The position numbers were made by a program, and so were the translations under genes. The notes under the pieces were generated by a model, which searched no databases, was not told the origin of the DNA, and saw only the letters and a program-made list of their open reading frames with translations. DNA of 64,000 bases from Artocarpus heterophyllus (taxonomy: Eukaryota; Streptophyta; Magnoliopsida; Rosales; Moraceae), in the NCBI GenBank assembly GCA_025403435.1, contig CM046350.1, forward strand, positions 29,417,346-29,481,345. Reading direction: 5' to 3'. Of this stretch, positions 50,648 to 60,190 are shown piece by piece (the first letter of the stretch is position 1; each line of letters starts with the position of its first letter).

Positions 50648-52174
50648 AACATTAAATTTTGACGGGCTATTAAAAATTTCAAACATGCGAAAACCTTCCA
50701 CGACGGTTTTTGTAAAAACCGTCGTGAAAGGTTTAATTAAGCAGGATACTAAAAATTTCAAACATGAGTACCTTCCATGATAGTTTTTGTAAAAACCATC
50801 GTGGAAGACCTTTCACGACGGTTTTTATAAAAACCATCGTGGAAGGAGACCTTTCACGATAGTTTTTGCTAAAAACCGTCATGAAATATTCTGCATGTTC
50901 AAAATTGTTAGTATCCTGCCAAAATTTAATCCAGCGCCAACGACATGGCCTTCCCTATTTATTCAAAATTTCTCTAACTCAAACCCACTAACTCTCAAAC
51001 CCCTTTCTCTCTCTAACTCCTCCCCCCATGACCTAGCCATTGACGAAACCAACCCCCACGGCATTCCACCGACTTTGACATTCATCTATCACTCTCTTCA
51101 CTACCCACCTAATAAACCCGACGCCATTCACCACCGTTCATCCTCGTCCCTTGACATTCTATCGACTCCACCATCGTTCGACTTGTCTTTTGCCGTTCCA
51201 CCGACTCCACCGCCGTTGGTAAATTTCAAACCATTACTTTTAGTTTTAGCGTTATTGTTAGTTCTAAACTTAGTATTATTTGGTTATTTTAGTGTTATGT
51301 AGCTTTAGTTTTAGTTTTAATATTAGTTATATTAATTTGTTATTTGCCATTTAGTATGTGTTACTTGTATTTGGTGTTTGAAAGAACTTTGAACAACATT
51401 TAGCATTTTGGTGTGAGAATATGTTACTTTTTATATGTCTGTGATGTCTAAGTATTATTGTGATGCCCACCACATGTTTGATGAAAAGCTTCTATGACTG
51501 TGCGTTTGTATTTGTGTTTGTGTTTTAGTTAATTAATTTTATTTTCATTATTTTTGTTAATTATATTTATCTTTGTTTTTCTTTCTTTAGCTCACACATG
51601 ATAGCATGCATGGACTTAGACACCAAAAATCCATCAACTGTTGTGCAAGCATGAAAATAGTATATGACTTTACAATGTAAATATATATATGATTTTGCCA
51701 AAATTTTATAGTTCAATATAATTATGTGATTATGAAGTTAGGTCATTGTATTAATGGTGAAAACACGGGACCATTCATCCCGTGGGAAACCAAAAATTTT
51801 GGTTATTTTTTTTAGCTTCAGACCAACTTTTTCACGACGATTTTTAGTGAAACGGTCGTGAAACAAGAGTCTTACACAACGGTTTTCATAAAAACCGTCG
51901 TGAAAGGGCTTCCACGACGGTTTTTGTAAAAACCGTCGTGGAAGCCTCGGGGCCTTACAGACAGTTTTCATAAAAACCATTGTGTAAGCTTAGCTTTTCA
52001 CGACAGTTTTTAATAAAAACCGTCGTGGTAGCCTCGTCCTTAGATCCCATAACCCTACCAAAATAAAGAATCCACGACGGTAAAAAACCGTCGTAAAAAG
52101 TCCCATTGGTACTATGACGGATGATTACACGACGGTTTAAAAAACCGTTGTGTAATCTACAATTTCTACTAGTG
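50648..52174. repeat. right part of the CACTA element with subterminal hairpin repeats
   Basis: Hairpin units at about 50695-50885 and 51828-52152 repeat CACGACGGTTTTT/AAAAACCGTCGTG, ending in the CACTA terminus. The 51909-51944 unit is close to a perfect 36-bp palindrome. Confidence 0.88.
50895..51670 (+). other. possible captured or residual exon pair inside the CACTA element
   Basis: An open frame from 50895 is rich in Pro and Ser. Its likely end is a donor CCGTTG|GTAAAT near 51220, with a possible acceptor TTTCTTTAG|CTCAC near 51591. The product is not recognised. It could be a captured host leader or exon or the remnant of the transposon's own gene. Confidence 0.3.
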
Positions 52175-52177
52175 AGC

Positions 52178-52205
52178 ACTACCCATAACAAGGTAGGTTG
52201 TGGCA
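52178..52205 (+). repeat. 5' LTR of element C, last 28 bp
   Basis: Continues the LTR after the CACTA insertion and ends TTGTGGCA. It matches the 3' LTR end and includes the terminal hairpin CTACC...GGTAG. Confidence 0.85.
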
Positions 52206-52207
52206 GT

Positions 52208-52220
52208 TGGTATTAGAACG
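52208..52220 (+). other. decayed primer-binding site of element C
   Basis: TGGTATTAGAACG differs from TGGTATCAGAGC mainly by C-to-T and G-to-A type changes. Position right after the LTR end supports the call. Confidence 0.75.
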
Positions 52221-52357
52221 GATATCCTGCCATCCCACTGCACATTGCCACATGTTCCTCTGCCATAGCTCAAGTAAGATAGTTTAATTTTAAATATAAT
52301 AATGTTAAGATTCTAGTTTATATGGAATTATTATATTAATTAAGATAAATGTAGTAA

Positions 52358-53169
52358 ATGGAGGCACCACCTAATGAACCCAATGCAGAAACAGACCAAA
52401 GGGCAAGCATTGCCTTCTAAGACATGATACCACCACGATATTATGGGTGTCGATAGACCATGGTTCTAACTAAGTGGCTTCATGCCATAGAAGTAATTTT
52501 TGCCACATGCCATACCCCACCTCACCTCCAGGTTTTACCAGCCTTGGGACGATTGCAGGGAGGAACGCTTGCATGGTGGCTTAGAATTGGTCCCGCCGAA
52601 CAACGTATGGATTGGCAAGGCTTTAAGGAACAAATCTTAGTAGAATTTGCACCTTTACCCCCTGCTGACGATATGCAAGTTCAAGTTAACCCATTTTTTG
52701 GGCAGATTGACGACATCGGCTTTACTTACATGTGGAGCCGAATTGGGGACAATATGTGGGTGAATCAGTTAGTCATTATATTATGAGGTTTCACCAGACG
52801 ATGATACCCTTAGTCCTGCCAAAAATACTATCGCGATGCATTTGCGATCTTATTTGGCGAGATCTACCTAAGGTGGTATAGCAACGGATTTAGTACCTTA
52901 GAGATTTCCCTAGTTTAGATGACTTCATTATGGAAATGTTGCATGTAGAGCAAAACATGATAGCACCCCTTGAAGATCCCCATGTAGGGATAAATGAGAA
53001 TGATGATGAAGAGGAAGAAGAGCCTGAGGAAGAACCTGATTTTGTACCGAAACCCCCTGAGCCCATTATTGCCAATGATGATGAGTCACTAACTCCAGTG
53101 AGGTGGAGGAGGAAGGACCCAGAGGAGGACCTGGAAAATAGTGACATGTCAGAGGTTGACTCGGATTAG
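52358..53169 (+). pseudogene. extra Gag-like ORF with acidic tail, upstream of gag-pol in element C
   Basis: Starts at ATG 52358 (MEAPPNEPNAE). Stops follow at about codons 21 and 31, then TKWLHAIEVIFATC and a GGTLAWWLRIG segment that resemble the capsid WLxxME...WW pattern. A frameshift near 52780 leads to FHQTMIPLVLPKILSR, then an acidic C-terminus (NDDEEEEEPEEEPD) ending near SEVDSD. It precedes the normal gag start by 1.2 kb, so the element appears to have had two Gag-like reading frames. Function unknown. Confidence 0.6.
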
Positions 53170-56100
53170 GAAGAAAAAGGGACACCTGATAACTTTTTTT
53201 TTTATATAATTTTGATACTATTAGTGTATATAATCGTGTGATTAGTGTAGTTGTGACATGCTTGATTTTGTACGTGAGTGTACCTCTGGTAAAGTGGTGT
53301 CCTTCTCGGCGATAATGTTCATGTTGGCCGAAAGAGATAACTACTCCTAGAAATGGAAAAAAAAATGTTTATGTAAGAAAGTCTACTAAGTGTGGATGTA
53401 AGCCACCTAAGTAAAGTCTTGATAATGAAAGATGTAAAAGAAAAGAAGAAAGTAATGAAATGATAAGTTCATGTTATTGCTTGCATTTATATGAATGTAT
53501 TTGACTTGAGAAAATTTTGATAATTTTTATTAAGTCAGTAATATGGGTGTTAATGTAATACTATAATTTTACGGTAAGACTGTAAATCGAAAGTAATGGC
53601 GGAAATACTTGGGGGACCAACAAACCCAGACTTGATGGCTCTGATCACTGAACTATAACAAAGGCTCCAACCTTAGGAGCAGGAGATGCGAGGGTTGTGA
53701 GAGCAGTTGGCTCATCAAAATCCCACACTCCTAACACATGTGGATTCTCCACCCTTGGCACCGCCAATACCGTAGGTGGAATCCACGGCTCCAATAGCTC
53801 CTGTCGTTCTTGTTACTGAATTTTACGAGAGATTTTGATGGATGAAAGTCCCAAAATTTGGCGGTTCTATAGATTTGTTGGTCTTTGACGACTGGCTTAT
53901 TGGCATAGAAAGAGTTTTGAAATTTATAGGACTTAGTGATTGTGAGAAAGTTTTGTATGCATCCTTTTCTTTCACTAAAGGCGGTAGGGATAGTGGGAAT
54001 TTGTTGAACATAGAAGAAACATGGATACAATGACCTAGTCTGAGTTCGTGGAGGAATTTGGAAGAGCTTATTTTAATGTGGAGACCATGGTTGCACAACA
54101 AGAAGAATTCAATAATTTTTGACAAGGGAATTTGTCGGTGGCTAATGCTGTGAGGAGATTTAATCAATTAGCACGTCTTTGTCTCGAACTAGTGCCTACC
54201 GATCGAGAAAGAATAAGAAGGTTAATGAGCATGTTTCAAACTGACATTGCCTTCATAGTTGACAGCGGAGGACAAGCCCCTAAGGACGTAGAAGATTGTA
54301 TTGAATGGGCAACTAAAGCTGAGTTTAGGATCTCCTATGACAAGGAAGAGAGGGCGAAGATCTTTAAGGCTCGAAGGGAGGAAAAGGCCTTGGCTAAGTA
54401 GAACCAAGCCTCACAAGTAAGAGGACAGGGAAGTAATTTGAGACAAGGCCATACTCAGAGCAATCAGACTGGGCGCAACTACAACAACAATAATAAGAGA
54501 AAGTGGATGTAAACAACCAAGGGAACCAGAAGGGACAACCCAGAGAAAGATAAATGATGGAGGAAATGACAAACCTCTCTATGGTCAATGTGGGAAAAGA
54601 CATGCAGGGGAGTGCAAAGCAGGCACTAATAAGTGTTATATCTGCGGTAAAGTGGGACATTATGCCCGAAACTACTACTCTATTTCTCATAATCAGAATA
54701 GTCAGAACTAGCAAAGGCCTCAAGGAACTCAGCTACACATAGTTAAGCATAGATTGAAGGTCCCAACATCAGTCAAGGCTGGTTGGAAGCCTCGAAACCT
54801 ATTGGATGAATTTACACTTACACCAAAAAAGAGGATGAAGTAGGGACCTCAATAGTGGTAACAGGTCAGCTCTTTGTTGCCAAAACTGATGCTAATGTTT
54901 TATTAGATTATGGAGCAAAATATTCGTTTGCATCACTTAAATTTGCAAAACGAATAGGATATGAAGGGGATAGGATAGAACGGACCTTTAGGACTACACT
55001 TCCCTTGGGGGAAGTATTAAGTTCTGATCATTAGTTACGCCATGTACCAATTATCATTTGCGGTAGAGAATTGTTTATCGATTTAATAATAATCGATATA
55101 CAAGATTTTGATGTTATCTTGGGTATGGATTTTCTAGGAAAATATGCTGCCAAGATTAATTGCCAACATCGCAAGGCCACGTTCCGACCTTCCGGAGGTG
55201 AGAAGTTTGTGTATTCGAGGAAGATTCCTAAGACTCCCAAGGCGTTGATATTGGCATTGAAAGCAAGGAAATTGTTGGAGAGCGAATGCACTGGTTATCT
55301 GGTGAATCTAGTAAATAAAGACCAAGAAGCTTAGTTAGGACCTATAGAACGTCCATATAGTGAAAGAATTTGTCGATGTGTTTCCAGATCAACTGCCTGG
55401 GTTGCCGCTGAAACAAGAAATTTTGTTCTAGATCGAGTTGACACCTGGTACCACTCTGATTTCAAAGACACTGTATCCCATGGCTCTAGGAGAACTTAAG
55501 AACTTCAAGTGTAGTTACAAGAATTGCTAGATAAAGGGTTTATCCAGCCAAGTCATTCCCCATGGGGAGCACCCATCGTGTTTGTGAAGAAGAAAGATGG
55601 AACTTTACGAATGTGTATTGACTACCGAGAATTGAACAAAGTCATAATTAAGAATAAGTATCCACTTTCGAGAATTAATCATCTATTTGATCAATTAAAG
55701 GGGGAAGTAGTATTCTCAAAGATTGATTTACGCTTTGGGTATCATAAGCTTCGGGTTAAGGAAGAGGATGTGCCAAAGACGGCGTTTCGAATGCATTATT
55801 GGCGTTACGAGTTTTACATCATGTTATTTGGACTGACTAACGCTCTGGCAACTTTCATGGATCTTATGAATTGGATTTTCAAGGACTACCTCGACAAATT
55901 TATCATCATTTTCGTCGACGCTATCTTGATTTATAAAAGAATACCAGAAGAGCATGAGGAACATTTGAGGCTTGCACTCTAGCTATTGAGAAAGCATCAA
56001 TTCTACGCCAAGTTCTCAAAATGTGAATTTTGGCTAGAAAAAGTTCACTTTTTAGGACATGTGGTCTCACGAGATGGAGTTTCTGTTGATCTTTCTAAAG

Positions 56101-59100
56101 TAGAAGTGGTAAATAAATGGTCTGCATTGAAAAGTGTTACCGAGATCAGGAGTTTTTTTAGGTTTAGCGGGCTATTATAAATGTTTCATGGAAGGATTCT
56201 TTAGACTCGTAGCACCGCTTATAGCCCTTACTCGAAAGCAGTGAATTATGAATGGACTAAGAAGTGTGAAGAGAGTTTCCAAGAGTTAAAAAGGTGACTC
56301 ATAAGTACACCTGTGCTAACCATACCAGACCCAAACCTAGGAAATTTCGTAATTTATAGCGATGCATCAAAAATAGGCTTGGGAGCCATACTCATGCAAA
56401 ATGGAAAGGTGATAGCATATGCATCTCGATAACTAAAGGATCATGAAAGAAACTACCCAACGCATGACTTAGAATTAGCAGCAGTAGTGTTCGCATTGAA
56501 GATCTAGCACTACTACCTATATGAAGCTAAATGTGAGATTTATATTGACCATCAAATAGCTGATGCACTCAGTCCTGGAACAACGTCTTCTCTTACCATC
56601 ATGTAGTTGATACCAAAATCTCTTAAAAAAGATTTAATGGAAGCAGGAGTAGAGGTGATCACAGGAAGATTAGTTGATTTGTCATTTCGACCAACCATCT
56701 TGGAAAGTTTGAAGGAACGACAAGAAGCGGATTCTTCACTACTAAAATATAAAAATGAAGTCCTTGAGAACAAAGAATCAGAATTTAACATTTTGGAAGA
56801 TGGTATTCTCCGCTATAGGGGTAGGTTATGCATTCCCAATGATGAATGGTTAAAGAGACAGATACTAGAAGAAGCTCATAAGGCACCATACGCTATTTAT
56901 CCAAGAGCTGCCAAAATGTACAAGGACCTGAAGGAGCATTATTGGTGGTATGGAATGAAGAATGATGTTACACGATTCATCAATAAATGTCTTACTTGTC
57001 AAAACGTGAAAGCTGAACACCAGTGATTGGCAGACGAGCTGCAAAAGATCGAAATTCCAGAGTGAAAATGGGACCAGATAACTATGGATCTGGTGACCGG
57101 TCTACCTAAAAATATGGGAGGATATGACACTATCTCGGTAATTATGGATAGATTGACCAAATCGGTGCACTTTTTTCCCATTAAACTTAGCAGTTCTATA
57201 GAATGACTGGCTGAATTATACATCACTCAAATAGTAAGATACCATGGAGTCCCAAAATCCATCATTTCTTATTGGGATGGTCGATTTACCTCCAAGTTTT
57301 AGAGAAGCGTTCACCAAGCAATGGGAACAAAGCTGACATTTAGTACAGCTTTCCATCCACAAACGGATGGCCAGTTTAAAAGGACCATTCAAACTCTGGA
57401 GGATATGTTGAGAGCCTGCATACTAGATTTCAAAGGAGGATGGGATAAAAGGCTTCCACTAATTGAGTTTGCATAGAAAACAGCTATCAAACCTCCATAG
57501 GTATGGGCCCATGCGAAGCTGTCTACATAAGGAAAAGTAGATCGCCATTGCATTGGTATGAAACCAGGGAAAAGGCGTTATCGACCACAGATTTTGTTCA
57601 AAGAACAACATAAGATGTAAAGTTAATCCATTAATGGATGGAAACTACTTTTAGTCGGTAGAAGAGTTATGCTGATCAGCATCAAAAACCCTTAGAATTT
57701 CAAGTGAGGGACTATTAGACATGTATGCCCTAAGGAGTAAAAATGTAACAAGTTTTTAGAGACATTTTTATCAATAAAGAGTCTATTTATTGTTCATATA
57801 CCAAATCTTGTCCTCTTTATATTCATATTTGTGAAATGTATGTTAAGCAAATAATAGTCTAAGACTGTCGGTTTAAACTTTAAGAATTGAGCATATGATG
57901 GATAGATTATGCAGAAGACACGATTCTTAAGGTGATGGTCTAAATCGTAAGATCCACAATCGAGGAAATAAAGTTGGGCGCTTTATTCATGTAAAGATTG
58001 TTATGTTGTCTATATCCCTATTGGGAGATAGTTTGTCTTGACCATCGGAGGTGGACTCTGTGAATAGAAACATTGGCACGTTATTATAGGTGACGATGTG
58101 TTGGATCGGGACATAAAGTGAATTGATTTGGATTAATAATTTTGTCTTGGTAAATCGATTCACTTTAGACAATCATTTGTATTGTATCTTAATCTTGAGA
58201 TGAATAGTGGGTCTGTTGTCTTGACTTATGTCTTTTGATGTACTAAAGGGTGACACCTATATCTTAATAGTAGTATGCATGCTAGTACATTGGAGGCATA
58301 ACTTTTGATAACATAAACCAGTTATTCATAGATATGGAATCCATAGCTCCTCTTTAGGAGTAGTGATATCCTCTTATATGCATTATCCTGTAATTGGAAA
58401 ACTGGAACGCTCAACCATTTGGATACATAGGTGTAACTAAATGGTATATAGTCTTTGGATAGTAAGTTTTCTGATGGTGAGATAATAGAACGTAAGATAA
58501 AAATAATCGGGAAGATAAGACAGAACTTTTCCTTAAGCCGATTATGGATTAGCATATGGGGATATGATACACGATGATATGTCATGAAGATTTAGCTATA
58601 CGGGCTTCGTAATTCTATATAGTTCGAGAGTGCAGCTCCAAGCTTTTAGTGGAGTAGTGTTGGAGTTGATAATTATGATATGTATATTTAGGATATTAGG
58701 TTTTGTAATTATCAGAAGCTTGAACCATATAGGTCTATTTGGTCCCTTTTGCTAGCTCACAACATCCTGTAACGATACGATGTGCTTTTCCACCAATTGG
58801 TGACTTATGTCAGATTTATTAGATTGGTTGAAATTCGAAAGAATCAAATAATTCATGTCTGTTTATCGGTTGAATAAAGTTTGTGATAAAATTAATTCAA
58901 GATAAACTTGTTGAATTGTTGGGATCGGATAATTCTTATTTGTTTATCGGTTGATTTAATTTTTAATAAATTAGGTCAAGATAAACTTGTAGAATTATTA
59001 GGAATTCATTTATTTTCCTTGAGATTATCTAGATAAAGTTGTTTTAATCAGATAACTTTTTTATTGGGTTATTTGAATTAAAACTGAGACTTTATCCTAT

Positions 59101-59148
59101 AGAATCTTGGGTGAAAAATAAAATATTCGCTGAGATTTTAATCGGCAG

Positions 59149-59225
59149 TTCGGCATGTCGATTGTCATGTTCGGCCTGTCGATAAAGCCTGTTTGGCCTG
59201 TCAGTCATCCTGATCAGCCTGTCAA
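59149..59225 (+). repeat. phased GC-rich motif array in D2, four copies
   Basis: TTCGGCATGTCGA at 59149, TTCGGCCTGTCGA at 59170, TTTGGCCTGTCAG at 59192 and ATCAGCCTGTCAA at 59213. Spacings are 21, 22 and 21 bp. It sits upstream of the TATA box, a typical enhancer position. Confidence 0.88.
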
Positions 59226-59340
59226 TGAGCGAAGGATAAGATCACACATTTTTACGCGGATCTTATCAGATATTGATCCAAATTTGATTCTGATTCGAAT
59301 TTTGAGACCTAATCTGATAAGGACTGACCGTAGACCCTAC

Positions 59341-59351
59341 CTCTATAAATA
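59341..59351 (+). promoter_or_regulatory. TATA box of solo LTR D2
   Basis: TCTATAAATAG is a good plant TATA context. The matching place in D1 (near 49015-49025, minus strand) is partly eroded. Confidence 0.6.
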
Positions 59352-60190
59352 GTAAGTAAGTCACATAAGTTATTTAGATCAATTGAGAGATTAAGAGTGA
59401 TACTCTGCTCGTGAGAATCTAAAAACTTCATGAGAGCTCTTGTTCACAAATCACGAACACTAGCTTTGGGTTTTCTTGATTGGTTGGAAGGAGAGTCACC
59501 TAGTGGAAGAGTTGTACATGTGAGCCCACACTCACTCCAATCGTGGATAGAGAATAGCAAAGAAGACTAATTAGTTGAGGCTCTTTTGGAACGTTACTTC
59601 TCTTCACAGATTGCGAGAGTTCTGTAGCATTCAAAGGTTAGTAAGATCTGGTTAATTTATACATATAGCATGTCAAACTTGTGTTTTGAAAAATACTCTG
59701 ATATAAAATTTTTAAAATTCCACCGCCTACTATTTTTCCAACAGGAACTTGGTTTTTTTTGAAGATGACACCCATGAAAAGGATAGTAAGGTTTGGGAAG
59801 AAAGGAAAACTTAGTCCAAGGTACATTGGACCATTTGAGATTCTAGAAAGAGTAAGCAATATGGCTTATAAGTTAGCTCTACCCCCTAAAATGGTATCAA
59901 TACATAACATATTCCATGTATCAATGCTAAAGAAATATGTACTTGATCCATCACATATACTTCAGCATGAGCCTATGAGGTACAAGAGAATTTGTCTTAT
60001 GAAGAGAAACTAATTCAAATTCTGGCTTGAGAATAAAAGGAGTTGAGGAACAAAAAGATGCCACTCATCAAAGTCTTATGACGAAATCAACAGGTGGAGG
60101 AAGCAACCTGGGAATGAGAGGATGAAATGGGAAAAATCTACCTTAAATTGTTCTAATTTTTGAGGAGGAAAATTTTTAAGGAGGGTAGGT

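Larger units (their letters stand above)
44872..52174. mobile_element. CACTA (En/Spm-type) transposon inserted in the C 5' LTR
   Basis: Left end CACTACAACAAATTCAAG and right end ATTTCTACTAGTG are imperfect CACTA terminal inverted repeats. Three-bp target duplications AGC lie at 44869-44871 and 52175-52177. Removing nested LTRs F and D1 leaves about 2.3 kb, with dense subterminal hairpin repeats and no transposase, so it is non-autonomous. It inserted only 28 bp from the 3' end of the LTR. Confidence 0.93.
57713..59743 (+). mobile_element. Solo LTR D2, inserted in the integrase C-terminal region of element C
   Basis: 2,031 bp, TATTAGACATG ... TTTCCAACA, homologous to D1 in the opposite orientation. 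Flanked by GGGAC and GGAAC, a target duplication with one mismatch. A TATA box (TCTATAAATAG) lies near 59341, about 115 bp after the phased motif array. A donor-like AAAG|GTTAGT lies near 59637. Confidence 0.88.
53596..60163 (+). pseudogene. gag-pol of element C, heavily degenerate and split by D2
   Basis: Gag starts at MAEILGGPTNPDLMAL. Decayed parts follow in order: capsid, two zinc knuckles near 54590-54675 (CYICGKVGHYARN), protease (VLLDYGAKYSF, normally DTGA), reverse transcriptase from about 55524 whose catalytic tetrad reads FVDA at 55911-55922, RNase H (YSDASK near 56357) with a deletion before about 56550, integrase finger and core (56860-57450), then after solo LTR D2 the integrase C-terminus and chromodomain-like tail (59759-60163). 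Many stops occur throughout. Clade Tekay/Del by its C-terminus. Confidence 0.9.

Noticed and set aside
52890..53147. Minus-strand Ser-rich frame
   Set aside because: It is the antisense of the acidic GAA/GAG-rich tail of the Gag-like ORF in element C.
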